64,000 nt of DNA from Pseudomonas reidholzensis (lineage in GTDB: Bacteria > Pseudomonadota > Gammaproteobacteria > Pseudomonadales > Pseudomonadaceae), in NCBI RefSeq assembly GCF_900536025.1, contig NZ_UNOZ01000017.1:234896-298895 (forward strand). The letters are read 5' to 3'. Each line of letters begins with the position of its first letter. Position 1 is the first letter of the stretch. Below the pieces are notes generated by a model. It saw nothing but the letters and a program-made list of their open reading frames with translations. It searched no databases and was not told where the DNA came from. The position numbers and the translations under genes are program-made. This document shows positions 54,880 through 64,000 of the stretch, one piece after another.

Positions 54880-55752
54880 ATGTCCCTGTTCGAAGTGCAC
54901 CTCGAAGACCGTCTGACCCGCCTCAGCCTGGCGCCGCAGGTAGGCGCCAGCCTGGTCAACTGGCAGGTGAAGGAAACCGGCCAGCCCCTGCTGCGCCACA
55001 GCGACCCGGCCGCGCTGGACAGTGGCTCGCCGCGGCGGCTGGCGTGCTACCCGCTGGCCCCCTGGTCAAACCGCATCGGCATGGGTGGTTTTGCCCGTCC
55101 TGACAAATGGCTGGCGCTGCCGCCAAACACCCCGACTGCGCCCTATGCGATCCACGGCAGTGCCTGGCAGCAGCCCTGGCAGGTGAGCCATCAAGGCACT
55201 GACCATGCCTGCCTGACCCTGGACAGCGAGGTGCCCTTCGCCTATCGGGCAACGCTGCATGTGAGCCTGGAGGAAGGCTGCCTGAGCCTCGACCTGCAGG
55301 TCACTCACCTCGACGCCTTGCCCTGCTGGCATGGCCTGGGCTTGCACCCCTACCTGCCGCGCTACCGCGACACTCTGCTGCTGGCACCCGCACGCCAGGT
55401 GTGGGTGGGTGACGAGGACAGCTTGCCGTCGCGCCTGGTCGACATCCCCGAGGCGTGGCGCTTCGACACCTTGCGCGAACTGCCGAGTACTGCCGTCGAC
55501 CATGCCTTCGACGGATGGCTGGGCGAGTGCATGATCGTCCAGCCCGACGCGGGGTATCAGCTGCATTGCAGCGCCACCGGTGCGGCGCATTACCTGCTGT
55601 TCTGCCCGCAGGATCAGGCGTTTTTCTGTTTCGAACCCGTCAGCCATCCGATCAACGCCCATCATTTGCCAGGGCGGCCGGGGCTGCGCTTGCTGCAGCA
55701 GGGTGAACAACTCAACCTGGGCTTCAAGCTGCGTTACCAGGCGCTCGTCTAG
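54880..55752 (+). CDS. Aldose 1-epimerase family protein (probable hexuronate mutarotase)
   Basis: Protein of 290 residues with the galactose-mutarotase fold. Visible blocks are CYPLAPWSNRIGMGGF (Asn-Arg), PYAIHGSAWQQPW (catalytic His), GLGLHPYLPRY (second His) and the late PVSHPINAHHLPG. It interconverts alpha and beta anomers. Since uronate dehydrogenase acts on a cyclic anomer, a mutarotase here fits the pathway. AAGGAA lies before the ATG. Confidence 0.87.
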   Translation: MSLFEVHLEDRLTRLSLAPQVGASLVNWQVKETGQPLLRHSDPAALDSGSPRRLACYPLAPWSNRIGMGGFARPDKWLALPPNTPTAPYAIHGSAWQQPWQVSHQGTDHACLTLDSEVPFAYRATLHVSLEEGCLSLDLQVTHLDALPCWHGLGLHPYLPRYRDTLLLAPARQVWVGDEDSLPSRLVDIPEAWRFDTLRELPSTAVDHAFDGWLGECMIVQPDAGYQLHCSATGAAHYLLFCPQDQAFFCFEPVSHPINAHHLPGRPGLRLLQQGEQLNLGFKLRYQALV

Positions 55753-55839
55753 GGCGGGCCATGTCGTTTCTGGTGCAGGTTTGTCGGGCCAGCCTCTGGC
55801 AAGCTGTAGGTCCGACACCCAGCCACCGCGCGAGGCACC

Positions 55840-56766
55840 ATGACCCTGCTATTCAACGTTGACACCGAGCGGGCCGACACCTGGCAACAGCTGTTCGCCG
55901 AGCAGGCCCCCGACATCGACGTGCGCCTGTGGCCTGACATCGGCGACCCGGCGGACGTCCGCTACCTGGCCACCTGGCTGCCGCCCGAAGGCATCCATGA
56001 GCGCTTCCCCAACCTCGAGGTGCTGTTTGCCACTTCGGCGGGCGTCGATCAGTTCGATACCCGCCTGTTGCCGGCGTCGGTGCAAGTCGTGCGCATGCTC
56101 GACCCGGGCATCGTCCGGGGCATCGTCGAGTACGCGACGATGGCGGTGCTGGCGCTGCACCGCGACCTGCCGAGCTATGTTCAACAGCAGCGTGAGGGAC
56201 GCTGGCAGGAGCTGCCCTATGTACCGGCGCATCAGCGCCGGGTCGGGGTGATGGGGCTGGGCAATCTTGGCCAGGCGGTGCTCAGGCAATTGCAGGGGTT
56301 CGGTTTTGCCCTGAGTGGCTGGTCGCGCTCGGCCAAGACCCTCGCAGGGGTGCAGTGCCATGCCGGTGAAGCAGCGTTGCCGGGGTTTCTCGCGGCGTGC
56401 GACATCCTCATCTGCCTGCTGCCGTTGACCCCTGATACCCGCGGCATCCTCGATGCGCGGCTGTTTGCAGGGTTACCGCGTGGCGCCAGCCTGATCAACC
56501 TCGGCCGTGGCGGGCACCTGGTCGAGGCCGACCTGTTGGCCGCCCTGGACAGCGGTCAGCTGCAACAGGCGCTGGTGGACGTGCTGCAAGAGGAGCCGGC
56601 GGCTGCCGACCACCCGTTCATGCGGCATCCGCAGATCTGGCTGACGCCGCACATCGGCGCGTCGACCCTGCCCGAGTCCGCCTTCGAGGTGTTGCTGGCG
56701 AACCTGCGACGCCATCAGCGTGGCGAGCCCATGCAGGGCGTGGTGGATCGCCAACGCGGCTACTGA
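55840..56766 (+). CDS. D-2-hydroxyacid dehydrogenase, GhrA-like
   Basis: Protein of 308 residues. NAD(P) motif VGVMGLGNLGQAVLRQL, catalytic Arg in INLGRGGHLVEADLL, and the Glu/His pair in VLQEEPAAADHPFMRHPQIW and LTPHIGAS. It matches the glyoxylate/hydroxypyruvate reductase A group. It converges with the LysR gene with no spare base between the stop codons. Its link to uronate breakdown is only positional. Confidence 0.9.
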   Translation: MTLLFNVDTERADTWQQLFAEQAPDIDVRLWPDIGDPADVRYLATWLPPEGIHERFPNLEVLFATSAGVDQFDTRLLPASVQVVRMLDPGIVRGIVEYATMAVLALHRDLPSYVQQQREGRWQELPYVPAHQRRVGVMGLGNLGQAVLRQLQGFGFALSGWSRSAKTLAGVQCHAGEAALPGFLAACDILICLLPLTPDTRGILDARLFAGLPRGASLINLGRGGHLVEADLLAALDSGQLQQALVDVLQEEPAAADHPFMRHPQIWLTPHIGASTLPESAFEVLLANLRRHQRGEPMQGVVDRQRGY

Positions 56767-57666
56767 TCAGTTCAGGTACCGGTGCGCGCGCAGGTGCTCC
56801 ACCAGCCGGTCGATGAACGTGCGGACCTTGGCCGAGCCATACTTGCTCTCCCGGTGCAGCACATGGATCGGCCACGGCGCCTCCTCATAGGCTTCCAGGA
56901 CCACCCGCAAACGCCCCGTCGCCAGCTCGTCCGCGACCTGGTAAGAAAGCAACCGGGCGATCCCCAGGCCGGCACTCGCGGCGACGATCGCGGCATCGTT
57001 GCTGGTCACCGTCAGGCGTGGCTTGACCTGCACCAGGGTGGGCGCCTGGGCAGGCCCGAATCGCCATTGCGCCTGCGGTGACACGCCACTGGCGGTAATG
57101 ATCGTGTGCGCCGCCAGCGCCTGCGGATGCGCGGGCACGCCATGCTGCTCCAGGTACTCGGGCGAGGCGCAGAGCAGGCGGCGTACCTGCCCGACACGCA
57201 GCGCCCTGAGCCCGGAGTCGGGCAAGGGGCCGATACGCACCGCAACGTCCATGCCCTCCTCCACCAGGTTGACCACCCGATCGAGAAAGTACGCCGACAC
57301 GTCGACCTGCGGATACGCCTGCAGGTAATCGACGATGCACGGCATGACGAAGGCCTTGCCGAACAGCAGCGGCGCGGTCACCGCGAGGTTGCCCTGGGGC
57401 GCGGCGTTGATGCCTGCGGCCGCTTCGTTGGCCTCATCGATGCTGGCGAGGATGTTGCGGCTGTCTTCCAGGTAGCGGCTGCCGGCGTCGGTCAGGCGCA
57501 CGCTGCGGGTGGTGCGCAGCAGCAGCTTGACCCCGAGGGCCTGCTCCAGCGCGACGATTGCGCGGGTGACCGCCGCCGCGGAGATGCCCAGGCGCCGCGC
57601 GGCGCCGGCAAAGCTCTGCAGCTCGCCCACCGCCACCAGCACCTTCATCAGGTGGATCTGATCCAT
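56767..57666 (-). CDS. LysR-family transcriptional regulator
   Basis: Protein of 299 residues. N-terminal winged helix LMKVLVAVGELQSFAGAARRLGISAAAVTRAIVALEQ is followed by a periplasmic-binding-like effector domain (QGNLAVTAPLLFGKAFVMPC, VVNLVEEGMDVAVRIGPLPD) of the CrgA/DsdC-like type. Nothing divergent lies upstream; the next gene upstream is the oxidoreductase on the same strand, 77 bases away. The target is unknown. Confidence 0.9.
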   Translation of the reverse strand: MDQIHLMKVLVAVGELQSFAGAARRLGISAAAVTRAIVALEQALGVKLLLRTTRSVRLTDAGSRYLEDSRNILASIDEANEAAAGINAAPQGNLAVTAPLLFGKAFVMPCIVDYLQAYPQVDVSAYFLDRVVNLVEEGMDVAVRIGPLPDSGLRALRVGQVRRLLCASPEYLEQHGVPAHPQALAAHTIITASGVSPQAQWRFGPAQAPTLVQVKPRLTVTSNDAAIVAASAGLGIARLLSYQVADELATGRLRVVLEAYEEAPWPIHVLHRESKYGSAKVRTFIDRLVEHLRAHRYLN

Positions 57667-57743
57667 GCGTCGCCCCTGTACTTGTCGTGGGGGGATTATT
57701 CGCGGGGCGGGGGCTTGGCCACAAGTGGCCGTGCTGGCAAGCG

Positions 57744-59771
57744 CTATACGTCCAACACCAACGCTTCATCTGCCTGGGCGGGCACTGCGCAACAGATCAG
57801 CACCGAGCCCGGCTCCGGCAACTCGGCCGGTGGGTTCGGATAGTGCACCTGGCCACTGACCAGCCGCGTCTTGCAGGTGCCACACGAGCCTCCCCGACAA
57901 CTGAACTCCGGCGCCAGGCCACGCCGCTCGGCGAGCTCCAGCAAGCTGCCACTGCCGGGCGTCCAGCGCGCTTCCTTGGCAGAACCTGCGAAGTACACCG
58001 GCACCGCCTCAGTGGCCACCGGCGGCTGCTCCAGCAGCACGGGCTGGCCATCGCCGTGACGGCGCAGGGTCGAAGGGCCGAAGGCTTCGGCATGGATGCG
58101 CGCATCCGGCACATTCACACCGCGTAGGCCCTCATAGATGTCCTGGGTGAAACTGGCGGGCCCGCACACATAGAAGTCATAGTCGTCCAGGGCCAGCCGA
58201 GCCTTGATCTGCTCGACGCCCAGGCGCCCGGCGAAATCGTAATCGCGGCCTTCGACGGCATGCGTTTCCGGGGCACTCAGTGCGCGGTGCACACTCAAGC
58301 GGGGCCCCGCCAGCTGAAGCAATGTCGCCAGCTCTTGCTGGAACGGCAGGTCGGCCAGGCTGCGCGCGCCCTGAAACAGGTAGACGCGCCGGGAGACATC
58401 GCTCACCAGCTGCTCGCGCAACATCGCCAGCAGCGGCGTAATGCCTACCCCCGCGGCGATCAGCACCAGCGGCCGCGCACTGCTGCTGTCGAGGACGAAG
58501 CTGCCCGTGGGCAGCCGTACCTCCAGCGCATCGCCCAGCGCAACCTGCTCATGCAAATGCCGTGATGCCGGGCCCTGGGCCTTGACGCTGATGCGCAGGT
58601 AACCGTCAGAGGGCGCACTGGAGAGGCTGTAGGTGCGGATCAGCGGCGCGTCATCTCCCAGCTGCAGGCGAATAGGCAGATGCTGCCCCGCCGTGAACGA
58701 CACTGCCGTGTGCGCGGGTGGCTGCAGATAGTAGGAGCGGATGTCGCGGCTTTCCTGCTCGACCCGGATCACCCGCCAGGCCAGCCACTGCGCCTTGTGC
58801 TCGCGCTGCTCGAGACGCTGTTCGGCTTCAGCCCAGGTACCCGTCATCAGGCTCGTCGGCGCATAGCCCTCGAACGCCCAGCGCAGCGATACGCCCGCTG
58901 GCCGCCACACCACCTGCTCGACCTCCAGCGTCCACATCCGCTCGGCCCCCTCGAAGGCGGCGATTGCCGGGCTGTCGAGGAGCAACTCGGTGCGCCCTGA
59001 CAGCTGCAGGACGTCGCCGCTGGCAAAGTCGACGAACAGCAACCCTGCCACCGGGTTCAACAACAGGTTGCCGAGGGTGTTGAAGTGCAAGTTGCCGGCG
59101 TAGTCGGGGATGCTCAGGCGGTTGCCTTCGACCTTGACGAAGCCGGCCCGGCCGCCGCGGTGCGAAACATCGACCGAGCGCTGACCGTCGGCGTGGTCGA
59201 CATAGCTGGCGACAAAGAACGTGTCGGCGGCTTCGATCATCGCCATCGCCCGGGCATCCAGCATGGTGGAATCTTCACGCGGCTGCGCAGGTTCATCGAC
59301 ACGGCGGTAGTCACGCAGCTGAATGTACTGCGGGCAGTTGCCGAAGGCGTGCTCCACCGCCACCTGTAATTGCCCGGCTGAGGCCGTTTCGATCACGCCA
59401 TTGATGCGGTTACGCCGGCGTGTGTGCAGCTCGATGCCGAGCAGGCCGATGGCGTTTCCAGCGGCCAGCCCCGCCGACGCTGGATCAGCGTCTGGCGCAC
59501 GGGCGGCAATCACCAAGTGGCGTGGGTCGGGGGAGCCGACAAAACCGGGCTCGCCCTCGATCAAGGTCGCCCAGGGTCTGCCGTTTGCATCCACCGAGCC
59601 GGCTACCAGAAACGGCAACTGGTGATAGAACGTGCGGTGCTGGTCGGGCATGTAGTCGCGGATGACCTTTTGCCCGAACTCATCCATGCGCTGGGCGACG
59701 CCGGCTTTTTCCTGCAGGCGTTTCTCGCCGGCGTGCCAGGGTGAGGGGCGGTGTGCAGAGCGTTCGGGCAT
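57744..59771 (-). CDS. Fusion of flavin-reductase-like pyridoxamine-oxidase fold, ferredoxin reductase and 2Fe-2S ferredoxin
   Basis: Protein of 675 residues. The first 310 or so residues have a PNPOx-like split barrel (LPFLVAGSVDANGRPWATLI and SVDVSHRGGRAGFVKVEGN). Then come an FAD domain (RTYSLSSAPSDGYLRISVK), an NAD domain (PLVLIAAGVGITPLLAML, FYVCGPASF) and a C-terminal plant-type 2Fe-2S domain, CRGGSCGTCKTRLVSG and ICCAVP, supplying four Cys. It should pass electrons from NAD(P)H through FAD to Fe-S; the natural acceptor is unknown. It lies 29 bases after the GST gene and is likely co-transcribed with it. Confidence 0.85.
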   Translation of the reverse strand: MPERSAHRPSPWHAGEKRLQEKAGVAQRMDEFGQKVIRDYMPDQHRTFYHQLPFLVAGSVDANGRPWATLIEGEPGFVGSPDPRHLVIAARAPDADPASAGLAAGNAIGLLGIELHTRRRNRINGVIETASAGQLQVAVEHAFGNCPQYIQLRDYRRVDEPAQPREDSTMLDARAMAMIEAADTFFVASYVDHADGQRSVDVSHRGGRAGFVKVEGNRLSIPDYAGNLHFNTLGNLLLNPVAGLLFVDFASGDVLQLSGRTELLLDSPAIAAFEGAERMWTLEVEQVVWRPAGVSLRWAFEGYAPTSLMTGTWAEAEQRLEQREHKAQWLAWRVIRVEQESRDIRSYYLQPPAHTAVSFTAGQHLPIRLQLGDDAPLIRTYSLSSAPSDGYLRISVKAQGPASRHLHEQVALGDALEVRLPTGSFVLDSSSARPLVLIAAGVGITPLLAMLREQLVSDVSRRVYLFQGARSLADLPFQQELATLLQLAGPRLSVHRALSAPETHAVEGRDYDFAGRLGVEQIKARLALDDYDFYVCGPASFTQDIYEGLRGVNVPDARIHAEAFGPSTLRRHGDGQPVLLEQPPVATEAVPVYFAGSAKEARWTPGSGSLLELAERRGLAPEFSCRGGSCGTCKTRLVSGQVHYPNPPAELPEPGSVLICCAVPAQADEALVLDV

Positions 59772-59800
59772 GGCGGCATCCTCGCAGGCAGTGACGGTGA

Positions 59801-60430
59801 TCAGTCGGCGTGTTGCAGGCCGATGACGGTGCGCGGCATGGCCACGAAGCCAGGCAGTGCCTCGATGCGTGCCAACCAGGCACGTACGTTGGGGTAAGGC
59901 TCGAGCGTCACGTTGCCCTCTGGGGCATGGGCGATGTACGAGTAGTTGGCGACATCGGCCAGGGTCGGCGTATCACCCGCCAGAAATGGCGTGTTGGCCA
60001 ACTCACGGTCGATCACTGCGAGCAGACCGTGGGCGCGACCAATCACCTCCTCGCTGTTGAAGGCGGCGCCGAACACGGTCACCAGGCGCGCGGCGGCCGG
60101 GCCGTAGGCGAGCGGCCCGGCGGCCACCGACAGCCAGCGCTGGACGGCAGCTGCGGCCTGCGGTGCCTCGGGCAGCCAGTTTCCGTTGTCGTAGGTTTTT
60201 GCCAGATACACCAGGATGGCATTGGAGTCGGCGATGACCACGCCGTTGTCGTCGATCACCGGCACCTGGCCGAAGGGATTGAGGGCAAGGAATTCAGGCT
60301 GTTTGTGCGCGCCTTTGGCCAGGTCGACAAAGACCAGTTCGTGCGGCAGGTCGAGCAGCGAGAGCATCAGCTGGATGCGGTGGGCGTGGCCGGACTTGGG
60401 GAAGTGGTACAGCTTGATAGGGGCTGGCAT
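59801..60430 (-). CDS. Glutathione S-transferase family protein
   Basis: Protein of 209 residues. N-terminal thioredoxin-like domain ([48 protein letters not shown], with cis-Pro and Ser-Asn for glutathione) and an all-helical C-terminal domain ([20 protein letters not shown], the N-capping box region). Pairing with the flavoprotein suggests a detoxification or redox role; substrate unknown. Confidence 0.9.
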   Translation of the reverse strand: MPAPIKLYHFPKSGHAHRIQLMLSLLDLPHELVFVDLAKGAHKQPEFLALNPFGQVPVIDDNGVVIADSNAILVYLAKTYDNGNWLPEAPQAAAAVQRWLSVAAGPLAYGPAAARLVTVFGAAFNSEEVIGRAHGLLAVIDRELANTPFLAGDTPTLADVANYSYIAHAPEGNVTLEPYPNVRAWLARIEALPGFVAMPRTVIGLQHAD

Positions 60431-60548
60431 GTTCTAGGTTCCAGGTCAGTGGGGGACGTAGAACATGCTGCGCTCATTCGGCTGGCAGCGGAATTAGCGC
60501 CAGGAGCAATCCATAATTTCGGCCAGCGAAATAATCCTGACCCTCACA

Positions 60549-61097
60549 TTACGCCTGAGGGTAATGGTGACGGTACAGGCCGCGCACAGCTTCGATCACG
60601 TGCGGCACACAGGCCTGGATGTCCGCTTCGCTCATCTGGTCGAGCAGTTCGAAGTTGTCTTCAAGACCATGCAGCGAAATGACCTTGAGCAGCGCATCTT
60701 GCTGCGGCGGCAGTTCAGCCCATTGAGCGATCTGGGTGCCGCGCATATAACCGAAGCACCATTCTTCGAGAATGACGACAGGCCCCTCTTCGCCTTCGCT
60801 CTCTTCGAACAGCGGCTCAAAGGCGTCCAGGTCAGCCAATTCAGCCGTCACATCATTGCTGTAGCGCAGCATCAGCGCGGTATAGGCCTCTTGGTGGTCG
60901 GGGCGCTTGAACTTGGGGACCTTGCCGCCGCTGACGGCCGGCAGCCAGTGTTCCGGGGTGACTGTTACCGGGGAGCTGGCCAATGCGGTGAAGAAGCCGT
61001 TCAGTTCAGCCAGGTTCAGCACCGAGAAGTCGTTGCCGTAGGTGATCAGGAAGTCTTCGAGACGGGCGAGTTCTTTTTCGTTGAGACGCGGAAGCAT
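60549..61097 (-). CDS. UPF0149 (YecA/YgfB-type) family protein
   Basis: All-helical protein of 182 residues with NLAELNGFFTALASSPVTVTPEHWLPAV and LEEWCFGYMRGTQIAQWAELP, both diagnostic of the UPF0149 family. The C-terminal SEC-C zinc motif present in E. coli YecA is missing, so this is the short form. Function unknown. Confidence 0.85.
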   Translation of the reverse strand: MLPRLNEKELARLEDFLITYGNDFSVLNLAELNGFFTALASSPVTVTPEHWLPAVSGGKVPKFKRPDHQEAYTALMLRYSNDVTAELADLDAFEPLFEESEGEEGPVVILEEWCFGYMRGTQIAQWAELPPQQDALLKVISLHGLEDNFELLDQMSEADIQACVPHVIEAVRGLYRHHYPQA

Positions 61098-61225
61098 GGG
61101 CCTGAGGATGTCCTGGCAGAGGGTATTGGGTGCACCCTAGCACAGCGAGCCGCGATTGAGAGGGGGGGAAATCGTATGAGGGTGATGCGCAGGACACGCG
61201 CTGATACGCCAGCGCCTGCAGGCAC

Positions 61226-61250
61226 ACCCCGTTTATTGAACGGGGTGGAC
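61226..61250. terminator. Hairpin downstream of the acetolactate synthase gene
   Basis: CACCCCGTT-TATTG-AACGGGGTG is a 9-base-pair inverted repeat 28 bases after the minus-strand stop. No T run follows, so its strength as a terminator is uncertain. Part of a REP-like unit (TGTAGGCGCGGGC) lies beside it. Confidence 0.5.
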
Positions 61251-61277
61251 CTGTAGGCGCGGGCAAACGTTCAGGCC

Positions 61278-62921
61278 TTAGACCGCCAGCGCGCGCTCAC
61301 GCAGCTCGCTGTTGAGGATACGGTCGTTCTCCGAGTAATCGACCGGGCAGTCGATCACGTGGACACCTGGGGTCTTGATGCAGTGCTCGAGCAGCGGCAG
61401 GAAGCCTTCGGCGCTTTCCACGCGGTGGCCATTGGCACCGTAGGCTTCGGCGTATTTGACGAAGTCCGGGTTGCCGTAGTCCAGGCCGTAGTCGGTGAAG
61501 CCCATGTTGGCCTGCTTCCAGCGGATCATGCCGTAGCCGTCGTCACGCAGGATCACCACGGTGATGTGCATGCCCAGACGGACTGCGGTTTCCAGCTCCT
61601 GGCTGTTCATCATGAAGCCGCCATCGCCACACACCGAGATCACCGGACGGTCCGGGTACACCAGGTGCGAGGCCATTGCCGACGGCAGGCCAGCGCCCAT
61701 GGTCGCCAGGGCGTTGTCGAGCAGCACGGTGTTGGGCTTGTGCGCCTTGTAGTTACGGGCGAACCAGATCTTGTAGATACCGTTGTCCAGGGCGACGATG
61801 CCTTCGGACGGCAGGGCGCGACGGATGTCGGCGACCAGGCGCTGCGGGTAGACCGGGAAACGGTCGTCGTCGGCGCCTTCGGCGATCTGCGCTTCGTTGG
61901 CTTCACGGATCGCCAGCAGGCGGGTGAAGTCCCAGTGGCTGGTGTCGTTCAGCGCTTCGCCGATCTGCCAGACGGCGTTGGCGATGTCGCCGATCACTTC
62001 GATCTGCGGGAAGTAGACCGCATCGACTTCGGCGGAGCGGAAGTTGATGTGGATGACTTCGGTGCCGCCACGGACCATGAAGAACGGCGGCTTCTCGATC
62101 ACGTCGTGACCGATGTTGATGATCAGGTCGGCGGCTTCGACGGCGCGGTGAACGAAGTCACCGGACGACAGCGCGGCGTTGCCGAGGAAGCGCGGGTGAC
62201 GCTCGTCGACCACGCCCTTGCCCATCTGGGTGGTGATGAACGGGATGCCGGTCTTGTCGATCAGTTGCTTGAGGACCTTGGCGGTCATCTTGCGGTTGGC
62301 GCCGGCACCGATCACCAGGATCGGGCTGCGGGCGTTCTGCAGCTTCTCGACGGCGGCTTCGACGGCCTTGTGCTCGGCCAGCGGACGACGGCTCAGGCTC
62401 GGCGGGATCGGCATGCTGTCGGTCTGCTCGGCGGCGATGTCTTCCGGCAGCTCCAGGTGCACGGCGCCCGGCTTCTCTTCTTCAGCCAGGCGGAACGCTT
62501 CACGCATGCGGGCCGGGATGTTGTCGGCCGAGGCGAACTGGTGGGTGTACTTGGTGATGGGGGCCATCATGCCGCACACGTCGATGATCTGGAAGCGGCC
62601 TTGCTTGGACTTCTTGATCGGCTTCTGGCCGGTGATCATCATCATCGGCATGCCGCCGAGATACGCGTAGGCACTGGCGGTGACCAGGTTGGTCGCGCCG
62701 GGGCCGAGGGTCGACAGGCTGACGCCGGTCTTGCCGGTCAGGCGGCCATAGGTGGCGGCCATGAAGCCTGCGGACTGCTCGTGGCGAGTCAGTACCAGCT
62801 TGATCTTCGATTTGCGCAGGGACTCCAGCAGATCGAGGTTCTCCTCACCAGGAATGCCGAACACATACTCGACACCTTCGTTTTCCAGGCATTGCACAAC
62901 GACATCGGCGGCCTTAGCCAT
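61278..62921 (-). CDS. Acetolactate synthase, catabolic (AlsS) type
   Basis: ThDP enzyme of 547 residues. FGIPGEENLDLLESL and the activating Glu in VLTRHEQSAGFMAATYGRLTG are at the N terminus, and the ThDP-Mg motif GDGGFMMNSQELETAVRLGM at the C-terminal domain. It couples two pyruvates to acetolactate. KSKQGRFQIIDVCGMMAPITKYT and the overall form resemble catabolic AlsS rather than the FAD-dependent IlvB. No regulatory ilvN/ilvH subunit and no alsD decarboxylase gene lie beside it. Its physiological role here is uncertain. Confidence 0.88.
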   Translation of the reverse strand: MAKAADVVVQCLENEGVEYVFGIPGEENLDLLESLRKSKIKLVLTRHEQSAGFMAATYGRLTGKTGVSLSTLGPGATNLVTASAYAYLGGMPMMMITGQKPIKKSKQGRFQIIDVCGMMAPITKYTHQFASADNIPARMREAFRLAEEEKPGAVHLELPEDIAAEQTDSMPIPPSLSRRPLAEHKAVEAAVEKLQNARSPILVIGAGANRKMTAKVLKQLIDKTGIPFITTQMGKGVVDERHPRFLGNAALSSGDFVHRAVEAADLIINIGHDVIEKPPFFMVRGGTEVIHINFRSAEVDAVYFPQIEVIGDIANAVWQIGEALNDTSHWDFTRLLAIREANEAQIAEGADDDRFPVYPQRLVADIRRALPSEGIVALDNGIYKIWFARNYKAHKPNTVLLDNALATMGAGLPSAMASHLVYPDRPVISVCGDGGFMMNSQELETAVRLGMHITVVILRDDGYGMIRWKQANMGFTDYGLDYGNPDFVKYAEAYGANGHRVESAEGFLPLLEHCIKTPGVHVIDCPVDYSENDRILNSELRERALAV

Positions 62922-63228
62922 CTTGCTTGTTACCTCAAGTAATAGGACGGTGGGACGTCCAGTTCGGTCAGCATGGGGCTGACATCGGCTTGTCCGCGGG
63001 CGGAAGGTGCCCCCGAATCTAAGTCTTGACGCTGACTATGCGCGAGAAAGTCACGTCAACAAACTGCAATATTGTCGCACCTCTGTCGCGTTGAGGGTGT
63101 ATGGGTTCGGACAAAATGCATTTGCTTGAGGAGCAATGAGAGGGGTTGAGCGAGGGGACCTGTGCCGAGCGCTTTCTGGCGGCCTGTACAGCAGCTCGAG
63201 AGCGCCGACGTTTTTTCGAGCGCAAAGA
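62922..63228. other. Intergenic region between rRNA operon and acetolactate synthase
   Basis: About 310 bases that hold the 5' region of the acetolactate synthase gene. TTGACG-type hexamers occur on the minus strand, but no convincing -10 at the right distance was found. No gene is supported. Confidence 0.5.
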
Positions 63229-63264
63229 CAAAACCCCTACCTGCTCGCGCAGATAGGGGTTTTG
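63229..63264 (-). terminator. Rho-independent terminator of the rRNA operon
   Basis: AAAACCCCTA and TAGGGGTTTT are inverted around CTGCTCGCGCAG, giving a long stem 11 bases beyond the 5S gene on the minus strand. Confidence 0.9.
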
Positions 63265-63274
63265 CGAAATGAAT

Positions 63275-63390
63275 CTTGACGATGACCTACTCTCACATGG
63301 GGAGACCCCACACTACCATCGGCGATGCATCGTTTCACTACTGAGTTCGGGATGGGATCAGGTGGTTCCAATGCTCTATTGTCGTCAAGA
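63275..63390 (-). rRNA. rrf: 5S ribosomal RNA
   Basis: The minus strand carries the conserved 5S core CCTGATCCCATCCCGAACTC, GTGAAACGATGCATCGCCGA and GGGGTCTCCCCATGTGAGAG. CTTGACGA at the 5' end pairs with TCGTCAAG at the 3' end (helix I). Length about 116 bases. Confidence 0.95.
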
Positions 63391-63523
63391 AATTCTGTTA
63401 CCAGAACGTCCTGTTGGACACTCCAGCGAATTCGGATATGCGATATTTGTGATGTTACGAACTTTCGGCTGCTTCGTCTTCACCACCACAATTTGGCACT
63501 GATGCTCAAATTGCTTGGGTGTT

Positions 63524-64000
<477 letters not shown>

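Noticed and set aside
63391..63523. tRNA gene in the 23S-5S spacer
   Set aside because: No cloverleaf or CCA-end pattern was recognised in the spacer.

Overview
The window is a chromosomal segment of a gamma-proteobacterium of the genus Pseudomonas, most likely the Pseudomonas putida group. The evidence is the high GC content, the many REP elements of P. putida type (inverted pairs of GCGGGTAAACCCGC-like units), and conserved Pseudomonas gene blocks: mazG-relA-rlmD-cysM next to gacS, and oprH-phoP-phoQ next to dctA. No plasmid, phage or transposase gene is visible. The right end runs into a minus-strand rRNA operon (5S complete, 3' part of 23S).

Layout. 0-9 kb: an acetyltransferase, a lipoprotein, a Cache-GGDEF diguanylate cyclase, the UV endonuclease UvsE, a ParA-like ATPase behind a possible Pho box, a DUF2946 protein with a TonB-dependent receptor, then a 0.9 kb repeat-rich gap. 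9-28 kb: core genes for nucleotide housekeeping and stringent response (mazG, relA), rRNA/tRNA modification (rlmD, ttcA), cysteine synthesis (cysM), a two-component pair in the pirRS position, the global regulator gacS, ldhA, and small redox and repair genes. 27-36 kb: C4-dicarboxylate permease dctA behind a sigma-54 promoter, oprH-phoP-phoQ behind four 11-bp-phased PhoP half-sites, a phosphopantetheinyl transferase and a second two-component pair. 36-41 kb: class Ia ribonucleotide reductase nrdA and nrdB.

41.4-45.3 kb is an accessory insert with different base composition. It holds a two-gene operon, made of an unrecognised 90-residue protein and a cytoplasmic caspase-like (clan CD) protease, divergent from a fused TOTE-type primase/SF2 helicase. 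This is the best candidate for an undescribed conflict or defence system.

47.5-56.8 kb is a hexuronate uptake and oxidation cluster: OprD-type porin, uronate dehydrogenase, SMP-30 lactonase, a three-part TRAP transporter, an EamA exporter, an epimerase/mutarotase and a 2-hydroxyacid dehydrogenase. Two promoters of nearly identical design (TTGACA, about 17 bp, -10, then a GTCNTACGAC operator) precede the porin and the dehydrogenase, so a single repressor encoded elsewhere probably controls both. 56.8-63 kb carries LysR, a flavodoxin-reductase-like fusion enzyme, a GST, a YecA-type protein and a catabolic-type acetolactate synthase, followed by the rRNA operon.
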